64,000 nt of DNA from Enterococcus devriesei. Its GTDB lineage: Bacteria > Bacillota > Bacilli > Lactobacillales > Enterococcaceae. Shown here piece after piece: positions 1 through 10,500 of the stretch. Both the position numbers and the translations under genes were made by a program. The stretch is taken from positions 62,001 to 126,000 of the forward strand of contig NZ_JXKM01000003.1 of assembly GCF_001885905.1 (NCBI RefSeq), written 5' to 3'. The stretch's first letter is position 1, and each line of letters starts with the position of its first letter. The notes beneath the pieces are model-generated. The model did not search any database and was not told the origin of the DNA. It was given only the letters and a program-made list of their open reading frames with translations.

Positions 1-36
1 GAAGACGGTTTCACAAGACGAAAAGGAGGTTTTTTA

Positions 37-1023
37 ATGCTACTTTTATCCCCTACAGACATCCGCCACGTTTTTTCTATGAAAGATGCGATTGCAGCGG
101 ATAAGCTGGCCTTTCGATTATTTAGTGACGGTAAGACCGATGTCCCGCTAAGAACACAGATTGTTTCAGAAAAACAAAATGGGACATTTTTATTCATGCC
201 GGCTTATGCCCCTGATTTGGATGCTGCCGCTTTGAAGATCATCAATATTTTCCCCAACAATATCGACAAGGGCTTGTCCTCCGCACCCGCGCAAGTGTTA
301 CTAGTGGATGGAAAAACCGGCTACGTCAACGCTTTGTTAGACGGTGCCACAGTCACCCAATTACGAACAGGTGCAGCTTCCGGTGTTGCCTTGGACGTTT
401 TAGGTCGGAAAGACGCGAAAAGAGGTGCATTGATCGGCACCGGCGGACAAGCCGCTGCCCAATTAGAAGCTATGCTTTGCGTTCGAGAGTTAGAAACGGT
501 CCTCGTCTATGACCAAAATTCCGAACGCACTAGAGCCTTCGCCGAAAAAATGGACCAAGAGCTGAAGCGGTATGGGACCAAAATTTTACCAGCGAAAACT
601 TCTGATGAAGCCATTAGTGAAGCAGACTTGATCATTACTGTCACCCCTGCTACTTCCCCGGTTTTTGATGGCAGCAAGGTCAAAGCAGGCGCAACTGTTA
701 GCTGTGTGGGCTCTTATCAACCCCACATGCAGGAGATGGACCCGGTGATTTTAGAGCGGTCGGCGAAAATTTATTTTGATTCCCAAGAAGCCGTGCTCTC
801 TGAAGCCGGTGATATTTTGATTCCACTGGAAGAAGGACGGATCACCAAAAAAGATTTCACTGGTGATATTGGTGACGTGCTAGCCGGAAACATTGTTGGT
901 CGTGAGCAAGCTGATGAAATCATCGTATTTAAAACCGTTGGCATTGGCGCACAAGATTTAGTCACGGCACAAAAAATTTATGAGCGTGCTCGCGAAGCGA
1001 AAATTGGGACTGAATGGTCTTAA
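37..1023 (+). CDS. Ornithine cyclodeaminase / mu-crystallin family protein
   Basis: The 328-residue protein has the length and layout of the ornithine cyclodeaminase/mu-crystallin family, cytoplasmic NAD(P)-dependent enzymes that deaminate or reduce small amino or imino acids. Visible family marks are the substrate-binding Lys67 in ALKIIN, Arg110 in QLRTGAASG, and a Rossmann turn GTGGQA at residues 134-139. An AAGGAGG site lies 6 bases before the ATG and fixes the start. A tautomerase-like gene follows after 24 bases and should share its transcript. The family also includes alanine dehydrogenase, ketimine reductase and opine-type enzymes, so the substrate cannot be read from sequence. The family call is firm and the reaction is open. 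Confidence 0.85.
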   Translation: MLLLSPTDIRHVFSMKDAIAADKLAFRLFSDGKTDVPLRTQIVSEKQNGTFLFMPAYAPDLDAAALKIINIFPNNIDKGLSSAPAQVLLVDGKTGYVNALLDGATVTQLRTGAASGVALDVLGRKDAKRGALIGTGGQAAAQLEAMLCVRELETVLVYDQNSERTRAFAEKMDQELKRYGTKILPAKTSDEAISEADLIITVTPATSPVFDGSKVKAGATVSCVGSYQPHMQEMDPVILERSAKIYFDSQEAVLSEAGDILIPLEEGRITKKDFTGDIGDVLAGNIVGREQADEIIVFKTVGIGAQDLVTAQKIYERAREAKIGTEWS

Positions 1024-1047
1024 TCATAAAAAAAGGAGGAAAAAAAT

Positions 1048-1260
1048 ATGCCCCATTTATCTGTAAGATTATATCCAGGTCGTTCGAAGGAAGTAAAGCA
1101 AGACTTCGCTAACAAGTTGCAGAACCTCGTCGTAAATGAATTAGGTTGTGAACCTAACGTCGTTTCAGTCTCCTTTAAAGAGATTCCCGCTGACAAATGG
1201 AACGACGTGATCGATGATGAAATCGCCGGCGAAGATATTTATATCGAGGCTGATTTTTAA
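1048..1260 (+). CDS. 4-oxalocrotonate tautomerase-like small enzyme
   Basis: A 70-residue protein whose residue after the initiator Met is proline (MPHLSVRLYPGR), the catalytic Pro1 signature of the tautomerase superfamily after Met removal. Length fits the 4-oxalocrotonate tautomerase group, small proteins that assemble as hexamers or larger oligomers and catalyse keto-enol shifts. An AAAGGAGG site precedes the ATG. It lies 24 bases after the cyclodeaminase-like gene and the pair ends at a strong terminator, so the two probably act on the same imino/enamine or keto acid intermediate (inference). Substrate unknown. Confidence 0.8.
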   Translation: MPHLSVRLYPGRSKEVKQDFANKLQNLVVNELGCEPNVVSVSFKEIPADKWNDVIDDEIAGEDIYIEADF

Positions 1261-1379
1261 AAGAGTCAAGCGCCATTCATTGCTGTAAAAATCAAGAGCT
1301 CTCTTCATTAGTCAGTTCTCTAGAATAAGAAGAAAAGCTTATTTGAATTGAAAAAGATTTCCAAATAGACATTCTAAAA

Positions 1380-1430
1380 GCCACTAAAAAATCAGTTTAT
1401 CCTTCTGATTTTTTAGCGGCTTTTTCTTTT
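1380..1430. terminator. Bidirectional intrinsic terminator
   Basis: Arms at 1380-1395 and 1405-1420 pair over about 15 bp with one mismatch, with a 9-base loop. A T-run follows on the plus strand and an A-rich left arm serves the minus strand, so it can end both the cyclodeaminase/tautomerase operon and the convergent YbaK-type gene. Confidence 0.85.
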
Positions 1431-1969
1431 TAGATAGTTATAATCTTCGGCTGACGCTGAACAAAAGGTAAAAATTTTTCCAACACGTCTGTGGTGCGTA
1501 ATTTTAAATAGCCGGTCGTCGTTCCGTCGCTGCAACCGTACCATTCATTTTCGACAACCTCTTGATCTAGCACTAATTGCACTTCTTTTGATTCTGCTAT
1601 TAACGTGCTAAAGATCGTCGCGGCTCCGATCTGAGTTCCTAACATCGTTTCCATTTGATCCGCTGAAGCAAAAGAAACCCGAGCGACTTGTAAGGCCTGG
1701 CTAAAATCCTTCGCTTTAAATAGCTTTGTTCCACTCGTTACGAATAAATAAAAAGCTGTTTTTTGTCGATTACAGAGAAATAAAGTCTTCACCATATCCA
1801 TCGACAACCGCTCATTGATTTGCTGACAGTCCTCCATCGTGATCACCTCATCCGTGGCGACACGTTGAAAATCAAGCTTCAACTTTGCTAATGCGTGGTA
1901 GACCTCTTTTTGCAACGCCGTGCTATAATTTTTGGGACCATCTGTAAAAATCTCACTTACCAAAACCAT
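1430..1969 (-). CDS. YbaK/ProX-type aminoacyl-tRNA deacylase
   Basis: About 179 residues resembling the YbaK/prolyl-tRNA editing fold, free-standing proteins that hydrolyse mischarged tRNA (often Ala-tRNAPro or related pairs). The family pattern is visible in KTLFLCNRQKTAFYLFV, then SFASADQMETMLG, and the late block CSDGTTTGYLKLRTTDVLEKFL. The open frame extends to an ATG at 1978, but AAAGGA abuts that codon; the ATG at 1969 sits 9 bases after it and is the better start. Which tRNA it edits is not readable. The gene is convergent with the cyclodeaminase operon. Confidence 0.7.
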   Translation of the reverse strand: MVLVSEIFTDGPKNYSTALQKEVYHALAKLKLDFQRVATDEVITMEDCQQINERLSMDMVKTLFLCNRQKTAFYLFVTSGTKLFKAKDFSQALQVARVSFASADQMETMLGTQIGAATIFSTLIAESKEVQLVLDQEVVENEWYGCSDGTTTGYLKLRTTDVLEKFLPFVQRQPKIITI

Positions 1970-2090
1970 TACTCTCATTCCTTTACATTGAATAGTTGCT
2001 AGCTGTAATTTATCATAGGTATATCAATTACAAAAACGAATTTTTAACATACTTAGTATGAGAAAAACAGATAGAAAGGAGAAGCCTATC

Positions 2091-2954
2091 ATGGATATGA
2101 ATATTCAAAAATATATCGCTTTCGTTAAAGCGGTTGAATTAGGCAGCTTTACTAAAGCGGCAAAGGTTTTAAATTATTCCCAATCCGGTATCAGCCGAAT
2201 GATTAATGACTTAGAACAAGAATGGGGCTTCCCGTTGTTGGAACGAAATCGAGCGGGATTGCGTTTGACCTCTGATGGGTTGAATGTCCTGCCCTTTGCC
2301 AAAGAGCTGGCGGAAAAATATCAAGCATTGCAAAACCAATTGGCCGAGCTGGGACATTTAGATACAGGCCTAATTCGGATCGGTACGTTTTCCAGTGTCG
2401 CGACCCATTGGCTGCCGGCAGCAATCAAAAAATTTCAAATCAAATACCCTAAAATCGAATTCGAATTACTGCTAGGAGACTATGAAGAAATCGAGCAATG
2501 GATCTTTGAAGGTCGGGTCGATTTTGGCTTTTCACGTTTGCCGGCTCAGGCTGACTTAATCGAAGTGTTTCAAGCAAGTGATGAACAGCTGGTTGTCCTG
2601 CCTACCGACCATCCTTTGTTAGCAAAGAAATCAATTTCGCCTCAAGATTTGATTGATCAACCGTTTATTCTTTTAGAGCGTCAAGGTACTTCCGACATTA
2701 CGGAGCTATTAGAAAACTATCAAATCCAGCCAGATATTAAATATCGGACATGGGATGATTATTCTATCTTGTCTATGGTTGAACAAGGATTAGGTATTAG
2801 TATTTTACCAAAATTAATTTTGCAGCGTTTAGCTTACAATGTGGCTTTGCGTCCACTCGACGTTCCTATATCTCGCAAAATCGGGCTTCTTTATCGCGAC
2901 CAACAATTACTTTCTGTCGCCAGCCGTGCATTCCTTACCGATTTCAACCATTAA
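2091..2954 (+). CDS. LysR-type transcriptional regulator
   Basis: A LysR regulator of about 287 residues. The N-terminal winged helix-turn-helix is clear (FTKAAKVLNYSQSGISRMINDLE, interrupted here only by family variation) followed by the two-lobed effector domain with the usual GLGISILPKL motif near the C terminus. The frame is open from 2058, but GAAAGGAG at 2075-2081 sits 9 bases before the ATG at 2091, which is therefore the start. It is divergent from the deacylase and followed 100 bases later by a TSUP permease, a plausible but untested target. Effector unknown. Confidence 0.88.
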   Translation: MDMNIQKYIAFVKAVELGSFTKAAKVLNYSQSGISRMINDLEQEWGFPLLERNRAGLRLTSDGLNVLPFAKELAEKYQALQNQLAELGHLDTGLIRIGTFSSVATHWLPAAIKKFQIKYPKIEFELLLGDYEEIEQWIFEGRVDFGFSRLPAQADLIEVFQASDEQLVVLPTDHPLLAKKSISPQDLIDQPFILLERQGTSDITELLENYQIQPDIKYRTWDDYSILSMVEQGLGISILPKLILQRLAYNVALRPLDVPISRKIGLLYRDQQLLSVASRAFLTDFNH

Positions 2955-3058
2955 TTTTTACCTATTCGTTCAATTGATCACAAAAATTTTGGTTATTGTG
3001 GTTTTTCTATTTCATTTATTGTTATAATTATTAAAAAACAGAGAAAGTAGCGTGAGTT

Positions 3059-3934
3059 ATGGCACAGATTATTTTTTATATTTTGATTGGGTTAATTATT
3101 TTTCAAGCAATTATGCTGGTACGTGACGTGTTGATGCATCGTGACGACCTCGGCCCGGGAAATTGGATCATCAATGGAATCATCGGTTTTATCGCTGACT
3201 TCGCTGACACGATTGGAATCGGAAGCTTCGCGCTGACGACCATGATGCTGAATGTTACGAAGCAAAACAAGGATGACCGCAAGCTGCCGGGGATTTTAAA
3301 TGTCGGCCACGCGATTCCTGTGTTGACCGAGGCAGTGATTTTCGTCACGGTCATCGAAGTTGACCCAGTGACTTTAGTCACGTTGATTCTAGCAGCGATC
3401 GTCGGCTCTTGGTTCGGATCGAAGTTTGTTACAAAACTTTCCGAAACAGCGATTCAAAAATGGATTGGCTGGGCCTTGCTGATCACAGCTATTTTAATGC
3501 TGTTAAGACAAACAGAAGTGATTGCATTATTAGGAAAAGGCAATACTGCGATGGGTCTGACCGGAGCAAAATTAGTGATCGGAATTGTGGGGAACTTCTT
3601 TTTCGGCGCGTTAATGACTGTCGGTGTCGGCTTGTACGCTCCTTGCATGGCGATGGTTTACATGCTAGGTATGACACCCCTGGCTGCCTTCCCGATTATG
3701 ATGTGCTCATGTGCTGGGCTACAGCCAGTCGCAAGTATCAACTTCATTCGTGAAAAAGCGTATTCAAGAAAAATCGCCTTAGCCATCACGATTGGAGGAA
3801 TTCCCGGGGTCATCATCGCCTCGCAATTCTTGATGGGACTTGATATTACGATCATTACTTATTTAGTGATTGTTATTATTTTCTATACCGGTATCCAATA
3901 TATTTTAAAATCACGCAAAACGGTTACCGCCTAA
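3059..3934 (+). CDS. TSUP (TauE/SafE) family membrane permease
   Basis: A 291-residue polytopic membrane protein with about eight hydrophobic helices, matching the TauE/SafE (TSUP) family that moves sulfite, sulfoacetate or other organosulfur or organic anions across the cytoplasmic membrane. The first-half segment GFIADFADTIGIGSFALTT and the second-half segment GVGLYAPCMAMVYMLGMTP look like the two related half-repeats of the family. A TATAAT at 3023-3028 is a likely -10 box; the ribosome site is weak (GAGAAAG), which leaves some doubt on the start. A terminator follows at once, so it is a single transcript, possibly under the preceding LysR. Confidence 0.78.
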   Translation: MAQIIFYILIGLIIFQAIMLVRDVLMHRDDLGPGNWIINGIIGFIADFADTIGIGSFALTTMMLNVTKQNKDDRKLPGILNVGHAIPVLTEAVIFVTVIEVDPVTLVTLILAAIVGSWFGSKFVTKLSETAIQKWIGWALLITAILMLLRQTEVIALLGKGNTAMGLTGAKLVIGIVGNFFFGALMTVGVGLYAPCMAMVYMLGMTPLAAFPIMMCSCAGLQPVASINFIREKAYSRKIALAITIGGIPGVIIASQFLMGLDITIITYLVIVIIFYTGIQYILKSRKTVTA

Positions 3935-3939
3935 GCAAA

Positions 3940-3972
3940 AATTCCTCACCCGTATGGATGAGGAATTTTTTT
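3940..3972. terminator. Bidirectional intrinsic terminator
   Basis: Perfect 9-bp arms AATTCCTCA (3940-3948) and TGAGGAATT (3959-3967), with T's on the plus side and A's before the left arm. It separates the convergent TSUP and PsiE-like genes. Confidence 0.85.
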
Positions 3973-3982
3973 GTCTCACTTT

Positions 3983-4393
3983 TTAATGATCGGCCTTATG
4001 AAAAGCCTTCACTTTTTCTAAAATCAGCAGCACCAATACTAAAACTAAGATCGAACTGGAAAGCAATAGCGAATGTAGACCATCTCCTTGAGCTAATAAC
4101 AACTCCCGTAAAATGGCCGTGATACTGATCAAAATCAAGTAACGGACCGGAATGTGGTGGCCTTCTTTGATGTAACGCATCAACATCAAGATGACCTCAA
4201 GTAAAATAAACAGCGTGGCGATCTCCTCAATCAATAAAGATAAATCCTCCATCGAACTAAGCGGAATCACGTGTGACACAATATTAATAATTCCCTCCGC
4301 CATGACAATCACCACGACGATCACTAATAACGCCAACATAATATCAACAATCGTGCTAATCAGTTTTTCAAATTGCTTAAAGGTCCCTTTCAT
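3983..4393 (-). CDS. PsiE-like small membrane protein
   Basis: About 136 residues with four hydrophobic helices; the pattern FKQFEKLISTIVDIMLALL, then EIATLFILLEVILMLMRYIKEGHHIPVRYLI (here split by the membrane segment) and ITAILRELLL resembles the phosphate-starvation-inducible PsiE family of unknown function. The frame opens at a TTG at 4399, but GGGAGG abuts it; the ATG at 4393 is 6 bases from the site and is the start. Single gene bounded by terminators. Role not known. Confidence 0.65.
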   Translation of the reverse strand: MKGTFKQFEKLISTIVDIMLALLVIVVVIVMAEGIINIVSHVIPLSSMEDLSLLIEEIATLFILLEVILMLMRYIKEGHHIPVRYLILISITAILRELLLAQGDGLHSLLLSSSILVLVLVLLILEKVKAFHKADH

Positions 4394-4482
4394 AAACAAC
4401 CTCCCACTCTAATAAATTAATTATAGCGAAGCTTTCGATTGAAAACAAAATTATCTGATTGCTTCGTCTTCATAACCGAATA

Positions 4483-4524
4483 AATGGTCCAAGAAGCAAG
4501 CACTGCGCTTACCTCTTGGACCAT
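4483..4524 (-). terminator. Hairpin downstream of the LPXTG adhesin
   Basis: Perfect 11-bp arms AATGGTCCAAG (4483-4493) and CTTGGACCATT (4514-4524). The T-tract on the minus side is weak, so termination strength is uncertain. Confidence 0.55.
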
Positions 4525-4555
4525 TATCTGTCAGGGAATGAACCTCACCTGAGGC

Positions 4556-7500
4556 TTAGACTTTTTTTCTTTTTCCGATATAGACTAAGCTTACGACCGA
4601 TAAGAAGAACAATCCCAAAATAATCAAGCCGATGTTGCTGGAACTACCGGTTTTAGGAAGTGATCTACTTGAAGCAGAGTTAGTTTCGTTATTTACCGTA
4701 TAAGTGGAGCGTCGCTTCGAGCTGTTATTAGAACTTCCATTGTCAGCTTCATCGCCTCCGGTTCCCGGTAACGTCGTCCGATTATTTTTCTTCTCTACTT
4801 CTTTCTTGTCCGCCTGACTGTTTTTCACTACGAATTTGATTGGTGTCGCATCCAGCTTATAGCCATCTGGTGCTTGGGTTTCAATCAATTGATATTCACC
4901 ATCATTTAAGCCTTTGATCAGAACTGTTCCATCGGTTCCCGTAATGATCTTTTCTGCGATCACTTTCTTGTCCGCATCAATTAATTTAAATTCGGCTTTT
5001 GCTAACGCTTCGCCTGAGTCACCGTCGACTTTTTTCAATAAGATTTCCCCGTATTTTGGATCTTTAGGTTTATTGGGGGTCTCTTTGAAAATATTTTTGA
5101 AGATGGCTTCGTCTACTTCTTTGTTATCGGCATCTTTATAAACAGCTGTCGCACTTAATTGACCTGCTTTTTCTTCAACTTTTACCGTTACGTTATAGAC
5201 TGTTTCATCATAGGTCATTCCGTCTTCTTTGTCTGCTGGAATCACTTCAGAAATCGTGTAATTGTGTTCTCCTACTTTATCGTAATTCAGCTTATCAAAC
5301 GTGATCGCGCCGTCTGCAGCGTTTTTCTTCGTTTGGACTGTGCCATCTTTATCTTTCAAGACAAAGGAGAATTCATTTTCGGTTAGTTTACGACCGTCAA
5401 ATACTTTTTTCGCTTTCAGACTTATTTCTGTCGGCAACGCTTTGTAGTTGTTGGTGAAGACTACCTCGTCTACTTCTTTGTTATCAGCATCTTTATAAAC
5501 AGCTGTCGCACTTAATTGACCTGCTTTTTCTTCAACTTTTACCGTTACATTGTAGACTTTTTCGTCATAGGTAATTCCCGTTTCTTTAGCTTCGTCCTCT
5601 GGAATCACTTCGGAAATTGTATAATTATGTTCACCAATTTCAGTATAATTCAGCTCGTCAAAAGTAATCGTGCCATTGGCCGCATTTTTCTTCGTTTGAG
5701 AATGTTTACCTTTCAAGATAAACGAGAATTCATTTTCGGTTAGATCACGACCTTCTAATATTTTTTTTGCCTTCAAGCTGATATCTGTCGGCAATGCTTT
5801 GTAGTTATTGGTAAAGACAGCTTCGTCTACTTCTTTGTTATCAGCATCTTTATAAACAGCTGTTGCGCTTAATTGACCTGCTTTTTCTTTAACTTTCACC
5901 GTTACATTGTAGACTTTTTTGTCATAGGTGATTCCGGTTTCCTTTTCTGCTGGAATCACTTCGGAAATCGTATAATTGTAGTCACCTTCTGCATCGTAAT
6001 CTAGCTTATCGAAAGTGATCATTCCGTCTACCATATTTTTCTTCGTTTGAAGTACAGCGCCCGCTTCATCCTTCAAGACAAATGAGAATTCATTTTCGGT
6101 TAGATCACGACCTTCTAATACTTTTTTCGCCTTCAAGCTTATATCTGTTGGCAACGCTTTGTATTCGTTGGTGAAGACTACTTCGTCTACTTCCTTGTTA
6201 TCAGCATCTTTATAAACGGCTGTCGCACTTAATTGACCTGCTTTTTCTTCAACTTTTACCGTTACATTGTAGACTTTTTCGTCATAGGTGATTCCGGTTT
6301 CTTTAGCTTCGTCCTCTGGAATCACTTCGGAAATCGTATAAGTGTAATCACCTTTCTTATCGTAATCTAGCTTATCGAAAGTGATCATTCCGTCTGCCGT
6401 ATTTTTCTTCGTTTGAAGTAGCGTGCCATCCTTATCCTTCAAGACAAATGAGAATTCATTTTCAGTTAAGTCTCGGCCTTCTAATACTTTCTTCGCCTTC
6501 AAGTTTATATCTGTCGGCAATGCCTTGTATTTGTTAGTGAAGATAGCTTCTTCTACTTCTTTGTTATCAGCATCTTTATAAACAGCTGTTGCACTGAGCT
6601 TATCCTCTTTTTCTGATACGGTTACTGTTACGCTGTAGACTTTTTCATCATAAGTGATTCCTGTTTCTTTAGCTTCGCCCTCTGGAATCACTTCGGAAAT
6701 CGTATAATTATGTTCACCAATTTCAGTATAATTCAGCTCGTCAAAAGTAATCGTTCCATTCGCCGCATTGCTCTTCGTTTGAAGAACCGTGCCATCCTTA
6801 TCCTTCAAGACAAATGAGAATTCGTCTTTGACTAAGTCTCGGCCGTTTAATACTTTCTTCGCGTTTAATACGATTGAGGCATTTGATGGTCTATTTGCCG
6901 GCGTGAATTCATTAGTAAAGGTTGGTACTTTGTCTTTTTCAACTTTTTTATAATCAGCGACCGCTGTTAACTTGCCTTCTTTCTCGGTTACTTTCACGGT
7001 AACATCGAATACCGTTTTATCATAAGTCATGCCAGCAGCTTTATCTTTTTCGGCTGGAATCACTTCGGAAATCGTGTAAGTGTAATCACCTTTCTTATCG
7101 TAATCTAGCTTATCAAAAGTAATCGTTCCATCCGCCGCGTTGCTCTTCGTTTGAAGTTCCGTGCCAGCTTTATCCTTTAAGACAAATGAGAATTCATTTT
7201 CAGTTAAGTCTCGGCCATTTAATACTTTTTTCGCCTTCAACTGGATATCCGTTGTTTGGACATCTTTTTTATTGTTTAAGCTGAAGGTATGTTCTACGCT
7301 ATCTTTCGAGATTGTAAAATCATGTTGCTGTTCATCTTTAATATAGCCTTCTGGCGCTTTACTTTCTTTAATCGAATAATCGCCGTAGCGTAGATTAGAC
7401 AACTTGTCTACTTTATCGTTTCCTTGAATAATTTTATCCCCTTGGACTTCGATATCTTGCATTAGCAAGCTCAAATTTCCATCCTTATCACGACGATAAA

Positions 7501-10500
7501 GATCAAAGAAGGCAGGTGAGCTAGTGATCAAAGCTCCTTTTTCGTCTAATTTTCTGAACATCAATACTCCATTGATTCCACTGGATGTTCCTTCCCCATC
7601 TGTTGATTTGACAATAACTTCTTTAGTGGTTTCATGAAATTGGATGTCTTTACCAGAAATTGCTGCACTATTGCTGATTTTTTCGCCATTTTGAATTTCT
7701 GGATCTAACATCGTTTGGTATTCAATAATATACGCCGTATCGATGGATTCGCCCAAAGAAATTTCCAAAGTCTGAGTTCCTTTATCAGAATCCATGCTGA
7801 CAATTGGCTCTTTGCCTTTGGCAAATTCGATCGCAGCACCATCCTTCTCAAAATTATTCGTACTGCCTATTTTTTTCGCTTTATAGACTTTCACAACAAC
7901 ATTTTTATCATTATCATAAACAAAGGATTGTTGATTCATTTTGATTGTATCTTTGATTACTGGATCAAGGATCTTGTGAGCATCCTTATTTACAACAACG
8001 GACCAGTTAATCTTGCGATAGTCGGAATCAGTACCTTGCGTACCACTTTTATCGATCCATTTCGTTTTCTCACTTTTCTCAACTAAGCCTTCGATTACCA
8101 TATCATCACCATCTGTGCTCATCGTCGCTTTATTTTTGTAACGATGTAGCTCATCTGACGCCTTAGCTGAAACAAAGACCGCAAATGGTTTGTTTTTTTC
8201 CTTTAAGATAGTGATCGTTGGGATACCATCAATGACTTCGTATTTATAATCATCTTTGTCCCATTTGTCTCCTAATGTCTCAACCGCTAAAGTACCATCC
8301 ATCGCACCCTTGTAAAGCTCGACATCATAGATGACTAATTCTTTTAGCTCTTGGCCATCACCTAACGCCTCTTTGATCACAGTATTTTTGGGAACCTTTG
8401 TTTGCCAAGTATTAAATAGCGCCGTCCAATAGACACTATTTTCTTCCGCCGCTTGCTCTGTAACAGGATTTTTATGGTGGAAGGCAGAGTCCACTTTCTC
8501 GCCTTCTCTTAGATATTTTCCATATTTTACCCCATTATATTTATAGGTCGAGTGTACCCACGTAGACGTCTCCGCACCATCCGTATGTCCTTCATCTTTT
8601 GCATCGGTGTAATTGACTACAGCACTGTTGACAAACATCAAAGTTGCACCTGTTGCATTTTGTGGTTGCTCATCCACAAAAAAGTGAGTTTGATAAGTCA
8701 GATAGATAGTGCTTGTCGTTTTCTCGTAATTCCCAATCAAGGTAATCACAAAGCCTTCCTTGAAATCAGGATCGCCATCTAAATGATCTAATCTATAATC
8801 TTTATCTCTTTCTAAAGTTACATTATTTTCTGAGCCATTATTCTCCACTAACTTCATTGAGCTTTCGATTAATTGCAACGCACTTTTGTTGTTGCCGGCA
8901 AGCGTTGTATAGTGATCGGTAATGACCGCGTTGTTCATTTCCACGCCTTTTGTATTGATATCTACCTTCCAGTCAATGGTATTATTTTTATAATCTTTAT
9001 TAGAAGCAGTTTTTCCAACACCAATTGTGCCATCGACATTAGTATTTTCTCCAATCGAAATCTCTTCCTTATTTGATTCGCCATCTTGGATGACAACAGT
9101 GTTCCCAAAGCTGGTCTTAATCGGTGCTGGCACTTCAAACGATTGACTGGAGTATTTGATGATATATACTCCCGGATCCTCAAATAGTAACGTAAAGTGA
9201 ATATACTTCCCGTTTTTTTTGACAAAATCTTTTTCATCTGTTGAAAGACTCCACTTAGAATTCGGTACTTTTTCCCCAGCTTCATCAGTTACCTCGATTG
9301 AACCCTCTACTAGATAGTGATTGACGACGACGTTAGGGTCTGTTTCAGGATTCTTATAACGGTTATAGAGCCAGTCTTTCATCACGCCGCCTTTATTTTT
9401 ATAGGTCGCTTTAACTTCCCAATCAAACGTCCCTTTCGTTAAATCATATCCATTACAACGTTTATAATTTTTATTTTCATTAAAAGCAACTGTCGCCTCT
9501 GCTTTATTTGCGGCAAAGTTGTCACCAGTGATCGTTACTCTATTTGTAAAGCTTCTTTTCTCTTTATCAGTGATTTTCATTTTGATCGTAATCTTTACAG
9601 GCTTGTTCATGCCATCTTTAGAGAAACGATAATTGTAAGTATTATCATTATTATCCTTCCACGCCGTGATTAATCCATCTGGTGCTTTTTCCCATACACC
9701 CGCATCATTCTTTACTTGTGCATCTAAATGGTACCAAAGTTCTAGTCCTTCAGGAAAATACTCTTTCACTAACGCATTTTTTAACTCTCGACGCTCTTCA
9801 TTGAGAATGATCGTCCAAGTAACGGAATTATCTTTCTCAATTATTCCCTTCTTAGTGATATCTGCTTTAGCAACAGGGATTTTTATGGTGATGTCTTTTC
9901 CATCTTCTCCAGTGATTCCAGTTGGAATTTCGACAATTTCATTTTCGGTCGTAATACTTAATTGCGTTCTCAAATCGATCGTACCCGCACGTTGTACTAG
10001 TTTTTCAGCTTCTTTATTAAATGTGACAACTAGTACACCATCTTTACCTAAACTGAAATGTCCTAAAACTTCTTTATCACCATTTGTTAGTGGCTGATTA
10101 ACGAGCGTATTATGAATCGAAAAATAGTTTGGCAATGTATAAGTGAAGTTATCTCCATTAAGAATTTTTTCCTCATCATCTAGGACCCAATCAAAATGAA
10201 TTTTGATATTCGCATCCTGACCCGCTGGATTGGTTTCAGAAAATTCATTATCGTCAAAATCAGTGATTTTGATATTGGTGAATAATTTTACGCCCCGGGT
10301 ATTTAAATTTGGTTCGTGAGCTTGCGGCTGAATAGTCTCAGTTTGCGCCCTCACCGCCGCTTCCGTTTTCTCTTTTTCTTTTAGTGGATCAGCAACTGGA
10401 TCGACCTTTTTATCATAATACAAGGTCTTCACAATATTCTTACCGAAATCAACTGGTTCTTCTTCCAGCTCTTCGCCAGTTGTTTGAGCATTCAAGGTAA

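Noticed and set aside
5159-5743. Two similar plus-strand frames of 75 codons opposite the adhesin repeats
   Set aside because: They are antisense shadows repeated only because the coding repeat is repeated.
5080-7255. Regular spacing suggested a CRISPR-like or non-coding repeat array
   Set aside because: The period is about 360 bp and each unit encodes a conserved protein domain in one frame.
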